Shown here: positions 26,966-35,782 of the stretch, one piece after another | Layout: the number at the start of each line of letters is the position of its first letter | How positions within the stretch are numbered: the first letter of the stretch is position 1 | NCBI GenBank assembly: GCA_001796355.1 | Contig: MGMG01000017.1 | Location: 20,132 to 84,131 of the forward strand | DNA from: Chloroflexi bacterium GWB2_54_36 | GTDB taxonomy: Bacteria; Chloroflexota; Anaerolineae; Anaerolineales; Anaerolineaceae | Reading direction: 5' to 3' | Length of the DNA stretch: 64,000 nucleotides | Notes under the pieces: model-generated | Database searches by the model: none | Told to the model about the DNA's origin: nothing | What the model saw: only the letters and a program-made list of their open reading frames with translations | Position numbers and translations under genes: made by a program

Positions 26966-28378
26966 CTACGGCATATTATTGCTGTTGGCCCAGTCCGCGC
27001 CAACCACAACGGCGATGTCGTATTGGGCATTCGGGTCGTAGCGGTTGTACACCCGCGGATTTTCCAGCCCCATGACGCTTGATATATAGCGTACCGTATA
27101 TGGCTTGCCGCTGTAAATGAAAATGGTGGTGGCGTCGTATAACTGGTCGGCATTGGTCTCGTCCACCACGTTCAAATTAAGACTGCGCAGCCATTCAGCG
27201 GTGCGACTGGCCATACCCTCGGTGGTGGTACCGTTCTGCACCGAAATGCGCGCCTGTTCGGCCTGCATCAACTGAGCGTCATCCTGGCTGACTGCCGCAG
27301 GGCCGACCGCGCCGGCCGACGAAAAGATTTCGTCGCGCAGCAGCCGGATTTCATCCGGAATGGGGATCAGGATGTCCTGTCCATCTGCCGAGAAGGCATT
27401 TTGCACCATGTCCGGCGAGATTACGGCCTGCTTGATGTTTTCGGATGGAATTTGCTGCACCAGCCAGGCCAGTTTAATCAACTGGTCGAGCGTCATATTC
27501 GTGCGTACGCCGGCGGATAGTTCGCTAAACAGTACGGGCGCTTTGACCACCAGGGTTGGCAGCATTTTGAAATCCAGAATGCGGTCACGCACACCAATGA
27601 TGACCTGCTGGGTGCGCTTGGCGCGGTCAAAATCGCCGCCGTCCGTCTTACGGTTACGGGCGTAGGCCAGCGCATGGTCACCAGGCAGGGTGTAGGTTCC
27701 GGGTTCCAGGTTAACCTTCTTGTTGGAACCCAGGATGGCGATGGTCATGGGTTCTTCGACGGTAATTTTCACGCCGTTGATTTCATCGATAAAGCGCACG
27801 AAAGCGCTGAAGTCGATCTGGGCGTAATAATTAATCGGCACGCCCAGGAACTGCTCTACCGTCTCAACGGCCAGGCCGGGGCCGCCTCCGGGCAGGTGGT
27901 TGACCTCACCAAGGAAAAAGGCGGTGTTGATTTTGGCATAATCATAGCCAGGGATGTTAACCCACAGGTCGCGCGGGATCGAAAGGATGCCGGCGGTATT
28001 GGTAAGCGGATCGAGCGTGAACAGCAGCATCGTATCAGAGCGCGGCGGATCGCCGGCTTCCCAATCCCGGTAGTCCAGCCCCATTACCAGCATGGTAACC
28101 CGGCTCTTGCCGTCCCACGGGTCAGGGCTTGGGCCGTCTGATTGCAGCGGCTGATCCATCGGGACAGTAGGACCGGTGTTGTTCGCTTCGCCGTTGGAGG
28201 CTTCCACCGGGATGCCTTCGATGTCGGTTGCAGTCCAGCTTTTGAAGAGGTCCCGCGCGATGGAGAAGGCCGCAATAGCGGTGATTACTGCCAGGACGGC
28301 GAACGCTCCCAGAACGATGATGGTCGTGCGGTCAAATTTGCCGCGCTTTTTAGCCATTGGTAAACGACGATTTTCCAT
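26966..28378 (-). CDS. LytR-CpsA-Psr (LCP) family protein with C-terminal LytR_C domain
   Basis: 470-residue membrane-anchored protein of the family that transfers undecaprenyl-linked glycopolymers to the cell wall or other acceptors. A basic N-terminus is followed by one helix (TIIVLGAFAVLAVITAIAAFSIA). LCP hallmarks are VLVMGLDYRD (here MLVMGLDYRD), RSDTMLLFTLDP, SIPRDLWVNIPG, KINTAFFLGE and YARNRKTDGGDFDRAKRTQQV. The C-terminus (ISVQNGTTTEGMASRTAEWL...) matches LytR_C. The start could be ATG 28378 or 28357; neither has a strong ribosome-binding site. Presence of an LCP protein says something about surface glycan but not about envelope type. Confidence 0.92.
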   Translation of the reverse strand: MENRRLPMAKKRGKFDRTTIIVLGAFAVLAVITAIAAFSIARDLFKSWTATDIEGIPVEASNGEANNTGPTVPMDQPLQSDGPSPDPWDGKSRVTMLVMGLDYRDWEAGDPPRSDTMLLFTLDPLTNTAGILSIPRDLWVNIPGYDYAKINTAFFLGEVNHLPGGGPGLAVETVEQFLGVPINYYAQIDFSAFVRFIDEINGVKITVEEPMTIAILGSNKKVNLEPGTYTLPGDHALAYARNRKTDGGDFDRAKRTQQVIIGVRDRILDFKMLPTLVVKAPVLFSELSAGVRTNMTLDQLIKLAWLVQQIPSENIKQAVISPDMVQNAFSADGQDILIPIPDEIRLLRDEIFSSAGAVGPAAVSQDDAQLMQAEQARISVQNGTTTEGMASRTAEWLRSLNLNVVDETNADQLYDATTIFIYSGKPYTVRYISSVMGLENPRVYNRYDPNAQYDIAVVVGADWANSNNMP

Positions 28379-28467
28379 AAGTTATTCTTGCATGCTCCAG
28401 CGTTAAGTCTGCAACGTGAGGTTGCAAGATCAATACCAATCGAATTTAATTCGTATATTATAAATCA

Positions 28468-28689
28468 CTATTGAACAGGTGGGGGTGGAACCGGCAGCGC
28501 ATCGACCGCGGTCTTCACCCATTTATCGCCTTCTTCGATCAACATCACCGGGATGTCCTCGACGATCGGGTATTTTCGCCCGCAGTCGCGGCACACCAAC
28601 CAGGATTCTTTGACCAGATCCAGCAGGCCTTCTTTTTCGCGCACGCAGTTTGGACAGCGTAAGATTTCGAGCAAATCCGGATTGACCAT
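28468..28689 (-). CDS. Trm112-like zinc-ribbon protein (UPF0434 family)
   Basis: Small 73-residue protein. Two cysteine pairs, CPNC and CRDC, form a predicted zinc knuckle, with the family sequence LLEILRCPNC...CRDCGRKYPIVEDIPVML. In other organisms Trm112 proteins activate methyltransferases; the bacterial role is not settled. A proline-rich end (PVPPPPVQ) is added. It lies upstream of the LCP gene with an 89-base gap. Confidence 0.88.
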   Translation of the reverse strand: MVNPDLLEILRCPNCVREKEGLLDLVKESWLVCRDCGRKYPIVEDIPVMLIEEGDKWVKTAVDALPVPPPPVQ

Positions 28690-28757
28690 TGCAACTCCCA
28701 GTGGACGTGTTTATACGCCTTCTATTTTACCACGAGCCAAAAATCAGATTTTCGTGC

Positions 28758-28786
28758 TTGCGCCGGTGACAACAGGTTCTTATAAT
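28758..28786 (+). promoter_or_regulatory. Flavodoxin promoter
   Basis: TTGCGC at 28758-28763 and perfect TATAAT at 28781-28786, 17-base spacer. The start codon is at 28827. Confidence 0.55.
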
Positions 28787-28826
28787 GATGGATTGGGGTA
28801 TTTTGAAAGCCGGGGAGGAATGTCTC

Positions 28827-29306
28827 ATGAAGGCGCTGGTTATTTTTGAATCGGTTTATGGCAACACGGAAAAAGTCGCCCGGGCGATTGGCGCGGGATT
28901 AACGGCCGCTGGGGAGGTGCAGGTTGTATCGGCGGCGGAAGCCAGGCCGGAGCAGCTGACCGACCTGGACTTGCTGGTAGTCGGTTCGCCGACCCAGACA
29001 TTCGGCCCGATTGCCGGTACGAAGGAATTCTTGAAGACTTTGCCTATCCATGCGTTGAAAGGCTTGAAAGTGGCGGCATTCGACACGCGCGTCCCGGTGG
29101 CAGAGGTCAATTCGAAGGTACTGACCTTTATGGCGGGTGCGTTTGGCTACGCTGCTGAAAAGATAGCCAAAGGACTGAAAGCCAGGGGCGGGGTCGAGGT
29201 GGTCGCGCCCGCCGGGTTCTTTGTTGTGGACAAAGAAGGACCGTTGAAGGACGGCGAGCTGGAACACGCCGCTGCCTGGGCCAGAGAGATCGTCAAGGGG
29301 CTGTAA
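28827..29306 (+). CDS. Flavodoxin-domain protein
   Basis: 159-residue FMN-binding redox protein. The phosphate-binding loop is IFESVYGNTEKVARAI, and the flavin-stacking loops VVGSPTQTFGPIAG and AFDTRVPVAEVN follow. ATG 28827 has GGGGAGG upstream and starts directly at the first strand, so the longer frame is rejected. It stands alone with its own promoter. The redox partner is unknown. Confidence 0.87.
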   Translation: MKALVIFESVYGNTEKVARAIGAGLTAAGEVQVVSAAEARPEQLTDLDLLVVGSPTQTFGPIAGTKEFLKTLPIHALKGLKVAAFDTRVPVAEVNSKVLTFMAGAFGYAAEKIAKGLKARGGVEVVAPAGFFVVDKEGPLKDGELEHAAAWAREIVKGL

Positions 29307-29740
29307 GGACACGTTGCACGCGCCCGCAGATTCGCTATTATTCGCTAATTGAGCCCGAGGCTTCGACAAAAGCTCAGCCACCGGAGTGGTGGGCGTAGCA
29401 CGCGCCAGCCCGATTTTTTGTAGGGTAAGCTTTAGCTTGCCCGGCGGCCGAAAGGCCGCCCTTTGTTATTGCGCGCTGAACCCGGCAATCTTATCTGATC
29501 CCAAATGAAGTCGAGTGGCGCAAACGGGACGTTTGCGTGGGCAAGCTGAAGCTTACCCTACCTATAGAATTAATGGTTGTTTGCTAAGCACATGTAGGAC
29601 AAACTTTAGTTTGTCCAGTGCCAGCCAACAGGCTAACAAATGGGCAAGCTGAAGCTTACCCTACATTCCCCCTGACCCTCTGACCATTTGATAGTAAAAT
29701 TCAATGCTTTCTCCAACCCCACAAGGTCATATTCCTTCCC
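29307..29740. repeat. Cluster of REP-like hairpins
   Basis: At least four GTAG-headed elements: 29420-29442 (plus; GGTAAGC/GCTTGCC), 29539-29561 (minus), 29594-29616 (plus; GGACAAACT/AGTTTGTCC) and 29642-29664 (minus). Between them are two extra hairpins without the tetranucleotide: GGCGGCC GAAA GGCCGCC at 29443-29461 and GCAAACGGGACGTTTGC near 29520. Alternating orientation is BIME-like. TAAAAT at 29695-29700 may be the -10 box of the MFS gene. Confidence 0.7.
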
Positions 29741-30964
29741 ATGCGCCGGCTATTCAAACTCGACTTCCCGCGCCAGTTCTGGCTGATGTTCCTTGGCATG
29801 CTGATCAGCACCATTGGCGCCAGCATGATCTGGCCGTTTCTGATGATCTATGTCAGCGAACGCCTCAACCTGCCGCTGACCTTCACCGCCATGCTGCTGA
29901 CGCTCAACTCGGTCATGGGGCTGATCAGTTCATTCATCGCCGGCCCCATCATCGACCGCCTCGGGCGGAAATGGGTGATGGTCATCAGCCTGCTGTTGAA
30001 CGGTGTTGGTTTTCTATTAATGAGCCAGGCGCACACGCTGCTGGCTTTTGCGGCGCTAATGGCGCTGCAAGGCGCTGTCAACCCGCTCTACCGCGTCGGT
30101 TCGGACGCCATGATGGCGGATTTGATCCCCGCCGAAGAACGGGCAGATGCCTATTCATTGATGCGCCTGAGTAACAACGTCGGCGTGGCCATTGGCCCGG
30201 CAGTCGGCGGATTCCTGGCATCGGCATCCTACAACCTGGCTTTTTTCGGCGCTGCGGCTGGTCTGGCTACCTACGGGCTGTTGCTGGCTTTCCGCGCCAA
30301 AGAAACCCTGCCCGCAATCCATGCTGCTCAAGCTGCGCAAGCGGCGAGCGAACGGTTTGGCGGTTACGGCAAAGTGCTCTCCGACAAACCCTACCGCTCC
30401 TTTGTCTTCGCTTTTCTCTTCACCCAGTTCAGCGCGTCCATCTTGTGGGTGATGCTTTCCGTGTATTCCAAGACCAATTTTGGCATGCCGGAAAGCCGCT
30501 ACGGACTGATCCCCATGACCAACGCGCTAATGGTGGTGCTATTCCAAATCCCTGTCACCCAGTGGACAAAACGGCATAAACCGCAGGCAATGATGGCGTT
30601 GGGTGCCTTTTTCTACGCGGTGGGGGTCGGCAGCGTGGCGCTGGGCAGCGGTTTTTGGGGTTTCTGGTTGAGCATGGTAATCATGACCATCGGTGAACTG
30701 GTGCTGGTGCCGACCTCATCGACTTATGCCGCCAACTCTGCCCCGACGCACATGCGCGGGCGGTATATGAGCATCTACGGCCTGACCTGGAATGTAGCTC
30801 AAGGCATTGGCCCGGTGGGTGGGGGTTTTCTCAACGATACTTTTGGCCCACGGACGATGTGGTACGGCGGCGGCGTGACCGGTTTGGTCAGCACCGGGCT
30901 GTTTATGCTGCTGGCAAGAGCCCGACAGGATGCGGCGGTGATAGAGGCGGAATCACAAGGATAA
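29741..30964 (+). CDS. MFS transporter
   Basis: Inner-membrane secondary transporter, 407 residues with about 12 hydrophobic segments. The family motif A appears as AGPIIDRLGRKWVM between helices 2 and 3, and motif C-like ASASYNLAFFGAAAGLA occurs in the first half. RLSNNVGVAIGPAVGGFLA is typical of drug-resistance-type MFS members of this subgroup. The second half has PTSSTYAANSAPTHMRGRYMSIYGLTWN (helix 10-11 region). The substrate is unknown. It is a single gene preceded by a REP cluster. Confidence 0.88.
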   Translation: MRRLFKLDFPRQFWLMFLGMLISTIGASMIWPFLMIYVSERLNLPLTFTAMLLTLNSVMGLISSFIAGPIIDRLGRKWVMVISLLLNGVGFLLMSQAHTLLAFAALMALQGAVNPLYRVGSDAMMADLIPAEERADAYSLMRLSNNVGVAIGPAVGGFLASASYNLAFFGAAAGLATYGLLLAFRAKETLPAIHAAQAAQAASERFGGYGKVLSDKPYRSFVFAFLFTQFSASILWVMLSVYSKTNFGMPESRYGLIPMTNALMVVLFQIPVTQWTKRHKPQAMMALGAFFYAVGVGSVALGSGFWGFWLSMVIMTIGELVLVPTSSTYAANSAPTHMRGRYMSIYGLTWNVAQGIGPVGGGFLNDTFGPRTMWYGGGVTGLVSTGLFMLLARARQDAAVIEAESQG

Positions 30965-31164
30965 AGCGGGCATGTAACTCGGCGATTTCCTAAATGGTGG
31001 ATGTACAGAAAGAATGTCCCCAACGCCCCCAAAAAATAATTCAACCCAATCCGGCTAGTCAAGGGCGATTTTTCATTTCAATCGGGTGCATTTTTTCCAT
31101 CTTGTGAAATAATATTATTTAAGGTTGCATATCGGTCTCGATTTCCCATAAGGAGGAAGCGATT

Positions 31165-31644
31165 ATGACCGTCCGTGCTTGTATGAAACAAAGAGTTATC
31201 TCGGTTCAACAGGACACAACCCTGGAAATAGCTGCTGCAGTGATCCGGGAACATCACATTGGAACGCTCCCGGTAGTTGACCACGGCAGAAAGTTGGTCG
31301 GAATGCTGCGGTTGGAAAACCTTCTTGCCCTGGTGATGCCCGACTTCGTTCACCTGGTCGAACATTTCGAATTCGCCCACGATTTTGGTTATCTGGAACA
31401 CGTGAAACCTGACCCATCTGCCTTGAAAGGGGCAGTGAGGGACATTATGGAGGAACCGATCAGCGTGCTGGCCGACAGCGGGGTATTAAGGGCCGCCGCT
31501 CTCCTTCACCTGCGTGACCTGCGCGATCTGCCGGTGGTGGATGCTGAAAATACGTTGGTTGGATTGGTTTCACATGTGGATTTGGGCGTTGCCCTGATGT
31601 CTGGCTGGGAATTGCCTGAGCTCTCTTCGGATACCAGCCCATGA
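31165..31644 (+). CDS. CBS-domain pair protein
   Basis: 159-residue cytoplasmic protein of two CBS motifs, which usually bind adenine nucleotides. The first is MKQRVISVQQDTTLEIAAAV...IGTLPVVDHGRKLVGMLRLENLL and the second IMEEPISVLADSGVLRAAAL...LRDLPVVDAENTLVGLVSHVDL. AAGGAGGAAG precedes ATG 31165. The stop overlaps the start of the following ion transporter (ATGA), which suggests that the CBS protein senses energy state or ligand and gates that transporter. The two CBS units are separated by a 25-residue insertion. Confidence 0.88.
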   Translation: MTVRACMKQRVISVQQDTTLEIAAAVIREHHIGTLPVVDHGRKLVGMLRLENLLALVMPDFVHLVEHFEFAHDFGYLEHVKPDPSALKGAVRDIMEEPISVLADSGVLRAAALLHLRDLRDLPVVDAENTLVGLVSHVDLGVALMSGWELPELSSDTSP

Positions 31645-32933
31645 TCATCCAGCCCATCCTTGCTACGCTGATTTTTATCGTCTGCCTGACTTTGATTTTT
31701 ACCGATAAACTCAACCGGGCAATTGCTGCTTTGGGTGGCGCCGTTATCATGGTGGTGCTGGGGCTTGTCCTGGGGTTTTACTCCGAAGAAGAGGCAGTTG
31801 CCTCGGTTGACGCCAATACCCTGGGGCTGCTGCTGGGAATGATGATTCTGGTAGCTTTGCTCGAGCCAACCGGGTTCTTCCAATATCTGGCGGTCTGGGT
31901 GGCACGGTTGTCCAAAGGGCGTCCGGTGCGTTTACTAGTGCTGTTGGGAGCAGTTACCAGCATCATGTCCATGTTCCTGGACAACGTCACGACCGTGGTA
32001 TTAATAGCGCCTGTGACCATCCTGATCTGCGAGATTCTGGGGCTTAATCCGCAGCCGTTTCTCATTTCAGAAGCGCTGCTTTCTGATACGGCTGGTGTCT
32101 CCACCCTGGTTGGCGATCCGCCCAATGTGCTCATCGCCTCGGCTGCCGGCCTTTCATTTGTGGATTTCCTGACCCATGCGCTGCCAATTGTTATTGTGGT
32201 GTGGTTAATAGCCCTGTTGATGATCCGGCTGTTATTCCGCAAGGAATTGGCTGTGATCCCCGAGAATTCTGATGCGGTCCTTGAATTTAACCCAAATGAA
32301 GCCCTCAAAGATCGGAAGACTGCTGTAAAAGTCCTGATCGTAATTGGGGGCGCAATTCTTCTGTTTTTATTCGAGGAATTCTTGCACATCCAACCATCGT
32401 TAATCGCACTCGGTGCGGCGGCTGCCGGGTTGATCGTCGTTCAGCCCGATATCAACGCGCTGCTCAAAAAGGTGGAGTGGGACGTGCTGCTCTTCTTTGG
32501 CGCATTGTTCGTCATGGTAGGCGGAATGGAACAAGCCGGGGTGATGCGCGAGTTATCTTCGCTAATCACCAAAGGTGGATCGTTGCCGCCAGTAGTGCTG
32601 GGTTTAGTCTTGTTGTGGGTGGTAGCCATCGCCTCGGCCTTTATCGACAATATCCCCATCACCATCGCGCTCATCCCGGTGGTGCTCGATCTGGCGGCTG
32701 CTGGCATTAACCCCAACCCTTTTTGGTGGGCGCTGGCCTTTGGGGCTGGTTTTGGCGGCAACGGCACCATCATCGGATCGACTGCCAATGTTGTCGTCGC
32801 TTCATTGTCCGAGCGCACCCGGCACCCGATCACGCCGGCGATCTGGAACAAACGCGGGCTGCCAGTCATGCTGGCGACCTGTGCAGCTGCCAGCATTTTG
32901 TACATCCTATTCTTCCCATGGTTGAGCCGGTGA
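31641..32933 (+). CDS. ArsB/NhaD-type ion transporter (SLC13/ArsB superfamily)
   Basis: Membrane protein of 430 residues with about 11 hydrophobic segments. Superfamily features are KLNRAIAALGGAVIMVVLGL, MMILVALLEPTGFFQYLAVW, the conserved MSMFLDNVTTVVLIAPVT, and the matching second repeat ASAFIDNIPITIALIPVV, then GFGGNGTIIGSTANVVVA. Such proteins export arsenite or exchange Na+ for H+; no ArsR or ArsC is nearby, so an Na+/H+ role is slightly preferred. The start overlaps the CBS gene by four bases. Confidence 0.85.
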   Translation: MIIQPILATLIFIVCLTLIFTDKLNRAIAALGGAVIMVVLGLVLGFYSEEEAVASVDANTLGLLLGMMILVALLEPTGFFQYLAVWVARLSKGRPVRLLVLLGAVTSIMSMFLDNVTTVVLIAPVTILICEILGLNPQPFLISEALLSDTAGVSTLVGDPPNVLIASAAGLSFVDFLTHALPIVIVVWLIALLMIRLLFRKELAVIPENSDAVLEFNPNEALKDRKTAVKVLIVIGGAILLFLFEEFLHIQPSLIALGAAAAGLIVVQPDINALLKKVEWDVLLFFGALFVMVGGMEQAGVMRELSSLITKGGSLPPVVLGLVLLWVVAIASAFIDNIPITIALIPVVLDLAAAGINPNPFWWALAFGAGFGGNGTIIGSTANVVVASLSERTRHPITPAIWNKRGLPVMLATCAAASILYILFFPWLSR

Positions 32934-33032
32934 TTGGTATTTATTGGTAGGGTGGGTCGGTAAAGGACCTTGTGATTTTCACCCTGTGCTATAATCCCCA
33001 TACTCAGCTGAATTATTAGAGAAAACCCATAA

Positions 33033-33962
33033 ATGCGATTTCTCATTACCGGCGCTGCCGGATTCCTCGGTTCGTCTCTGGCCAACCGCCTGGTGCGCGA
33101 AGGGCACGAGGTGCGCGGCCTGGACGATTTGTCCACCGGCGACCCGGCGGTGCTCTCGCCCGAAGTGCATTTCACCCGCGGCGACGTCAACGACCGCCCC
33201 AAGCTGTGGACGCTGCTGCAGGAAGTGGACTGCGTCTATCACCTGGCTGCGCGCGTACTGGTGCCCGAATCGCTGCTCTACCCGCGCGAGTACAACCAGA
33301 CCAACGTCGGCGGTACGGTCAGCCTGATGGAAGCCATGCGCGATGTTGGCGTACGCCGGGTGGTGTTTATCTCGTCGGGAGCAGTGTACGGTGACCAGCA
33401 GCAGCAACCGGTACGTGAGGACGCGCTGCCCAACCCGCGTTCGCCGTATGCGGTCTCCAAGCTGGCGGCGGAGTATTATGTCAAAACAATCGGGGGTCTG
33501 TGGGGGATCGAGACTCTGTGCCTGCGCGTCTTCAATGCCTACGGCCCCGGGCAGCATTTCCCGCCGGTGCATGCGCCGGTGGTGCTTTCCTTCCTGCGCC
33601 AGGCGCTCAACAACGGCACGCTGGTGGTACACGGCGACGGTCAGCAAACGCGCGACCATGTTTATGTGGACGATGTGGTCAATGCAATGCTGGCGGCATC
33701 CACTGCGCCGGAGGTCAACCAGCTAACCATCAATGTAGGCAGCGGGCGGGAGACCAGCGTACGCGATTTAGCCAAGCTGGTGATCTCCGTGACAGGCGCC
33801 AACCCCGAGGTGGTTTACAATCCGCGCTCGGATCGTGGCTCGTCGCGCCTGTGCGCTGACCTGACCCTGGCAGCCGACAAGCTCAACTATAAGCCGAGCA
33901 TCGGGCTGGAGACCGGTCTGCGCCTGACCCTGGAGCGCGACACCCGGCTGCGTGTGCGATAA
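33033..33962 (+). CDS. NAD-dependent epimerase/dehydratase (extended SDR, UDP-glucose 4-epimerase-like)
   Basis: 309-residue nucleotide-sugar enzyme. The cofactor loop TGAAGFLGSSLA, VYHLAA, the catalytic Tyr-x3-Lys in SPYAVSKLAAE and the upstream Ser in SSGAVYG are visible. RVFNAYGPGQ and RDHVYVDDVVNAM fit the UDP-sugar 4-epimerase group. TATAAT at 32990-32995 is a likely -10 box. It is isolated, so the sugar substrate is not known; surface polysaccharide synthesis would fit the presence of the LCP protein. Confidence 0.88.
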   Translation: MRFLITGAAGFLGSSLANRLVREGHEVRGLDDLSTGDPAVLSPEVHFTRGDVNDRPKLWTLLQEVDCVYHLAARVLVPESLLYPREYNQTNVGGTVSLMEAMRDVGVRRVVFISSGAVYGDQQQQPVREDALPNPRSPYAVSKLAAEYYVKTIGGLWGIETLCLRVFNAYGPGQHFPPVHAPVVLSFLRQALNNGTLVVHGDGQQTRDHVYVDDVVNAMLAASTAPEVNQLTINVGSGRETSVRDLAKLVISVTGANPEVVYNPRSDRGSSRLCADLTLAADKLNYKPSIGLETGLRLTLERDTRLRVR

Positions 33963-34204
33963 CAAGGCCAGGCAGCATCATGATTAGGTTGTCTCCCTAT
34001 TATCAAAAATAGGGGAGGTTGGTGGGGGTGGTTGAATTCGCCACTTTCTTGCAGTCGATAAAAGTGTATAATTATTCTATACGCAATTCGTTTTGCGGCG
34101 GTATTACGCCCGGCGATAGTCTGCCCCCGCCGTAGCCGCCGTGAATCCTGCCCTCGGATGGATCGTTTCAGACGGTCGCCGTCCAATTTCTACAGTATTG
34201 GCTC

Positions 34205-35668
34205 ATGCTGGCAAAACTGCTGCGAACCCCTTCCATTTGTGTCATTTTACTGCTGGCAGCCTTGCTGCTGGCGGGCTGCGACGCGGCGGATATCGCCCTG
34301 CAGCCGGAACCTGGCACTTACACAGTGGATACTGTTTTCCGCGAATATTATACGTCACTGGGCGGACGTGAAACGCTGGGGCCAGCCATAAGCGCCCTGT
34401 TCAATTACCGCAGCAAACAGTGCCAGTACGTTCAGAATGTGATGATGTGCTTTGACCCCCAGTCGGAGGGTATTGCCCGCTTCACGCTTTTTCCGCTGGG
34501 GGATGCCCTTGGCATTTATGAGGATCCCGAGATATCTGCGGTGGGCAATCTGGTGGTGGACGGCTACCCGATATACGAGGAGTTCGAGGAACTCTACCAT
34601 CGCCTGTACGGGCCCTTGTATGTTGGCCGGCCGCTTACCCAGCCGCGCTACAACGCCAACGGCAGCCGTATCGAGCAGTATTTTCAGAATGTCGGCTTTT
34701 ACCGTGGCGTCAATGATGCGCCTGGTGAAGTGCATTTGCTTTCCTACGGCGTTTTCGCGTGTTCAACCGACTGCCGTTTCACTCCGCCGCAAACCGCCGT
34801 TGTCACTGCCAATATTGCCAGCGCCTCTCAGCCGTATTTGTCGCAGGTGGCACGCTTGGGCGGTTTGAATGTTTTTGGCATGCCGCTAACCGAACCCTAT
34901 GTGGCGCCAGACGACAACTTGGAGCAGATTTACGAGAATGTGGTGCTCTACTCGCCGCAGGAGGACACCAGCAGCCTGCAACTCCGTCCGGTATCGTTGA
35001 TGTTGGGAGTGCCGGTCGATCCCCCAGGGCCAGAATTGCGCAGTCAGGCGGAGGGTATGGTCTTTTACCCGACTGAAGGCGATCTGGGTTACCATGTGCC
35101 GCTGGTGTTCGATTATTTCATTGCGCAGCACGGCGGCCGCGAGATCTCCGGCAAGCCGCTGGGGGAAATTTCACCATTCAATGGCACCTTATACCGCCAA
35201 TGTTTTGAAAATTACTGCCTGTATTTTGACAGCAGCGCCGCGGAAAGCCTGCAGGTGCGCATGGCGCCGCTGGGGTTAGATTACCTCAACCAAACCCAGG
35301 CAGCCCCGGCGGTTGAGTCCACGCCGGTCGCGCTGGAAGCGCAAACCATTCGCATGGTAGCCAATCCCGGTACTCCGCGTATCCCGGCTGACCAGCCGCA
35401 GCGTTTTGACCTGTTTGTGGTGCGGGCGGCGGATAACCAGCCGGTTCCCAACATCGAAACTGAATTGACCCTGACGATGCCGGACGGCGCTCAGACGATC
35501 TACCAGTTGCCGCCAACTGATACCCAGGGGCGCGCCAGCCTGATCGTCCCCCCGATCCAGCCGGCACCGGTCAATGGCACGGTGATTTCCTTCAAAGTCT
35601 GCCTGAACGCCCCGACAACTGGCGCGGTGTGCACGTCGGACAGCTATTTGATCTGGAATTTTCAATAA
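34205..35668 (+). CDS. Lipoprotein with four repeated G-x-PL...QxFxN modules and an Ig-like C-terminus
   Basis: 487-residue exported protein. The lipobox is LLAGC (about residue 22). I recognise no named enzyme. Four related modules are visible: GRETLGPAISA...QCQYVQNVMMCFD, VGRPLTQPRY...IEQYFQNVGFYR, FGMPLTEPYV...LEQIYENVVLYS and SGKPLGEISP...YRQCFENYCLYFD. They are reminiscent of LGFP-type cell-wall repeats. The last 110 residues (IRMVANPGTPRIPADQPQRF...) look like a bacterial Ig-like domain. A surface-binding role is likely but unproven. TATAAT at about 34069 or TACAGT at 34191 may be its promoter element. Confidence 0.72.
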   Translation: MLAKLLRTPSICVILLLAALLLAGCDAADIALQPEPGTYTVDTVFREYYTSLGGRETLGPAISALFNYRSKQCQYVQNVMMCFDPQSEGIARFTLFPLGDALGIYEDPEISAVGNLVVDGYPIYEEFEELYHRLYGPLYVGRPLTQPRYNANGSRIEQYFQNVGFYRGVNDAPGEVHLLSYGVFACSTDCRFTPPQTAVVTANIASASQPYLSQVARLGGLNVFGMPLTEPYVAPDDNLEQIYENVVLYSPQEDTSSLQLRPVSLMLGVPVDPPGPELRSQAEGMVFYPTEGDLGYHVPLVFDYFIAQHGGREISGKPLGEISPFNGTLYRQCFENYCLYFDSSAAESLQVRMAPLGLDYLNQTQAAPAVESTPVALEAQTIRMVANPGTPRIPADQPQRFDLFVVRAADNQPVPNIETELTLTMPDGAQTIYQLPPTDTQGRASLIVPPIQPAPVNGTVISFKVCLNAPTTGAVCTSDSYLIWNFQ

Positions 35669-35675
35669 TATTATT

Positions 35676-35692
35676 GGGTGCGTTGCTCCTGG
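35676..35692 (+). repeat. Fragment of the 185-bp repeat family
   Basis: GGGTGCGTTGCTCCTGG is identical to 18824-18840 within the tandem array. The following GCAGCACCC and GTTGCACCTGACC suggest a degenerate partial copy just after the lipoprotein gene. Confidence 0.5.
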
Positions 35693-35782
35693 GGTAAACG
35701 CAGCACCCATCTATCACGGATTAAGCAGCGTTGCACCTGACCTTGCAGCGTAAGTGCAAACCACCTTTTCGCGCATTTCCAA

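Noticed and set aside
32441..33202. 253-codon minus-strand frame across the end of the transporter gene and the start of the epimerase gene
   Set aside because: It spans a promoter region and two supported genes on the other strand and shows no protein family features.
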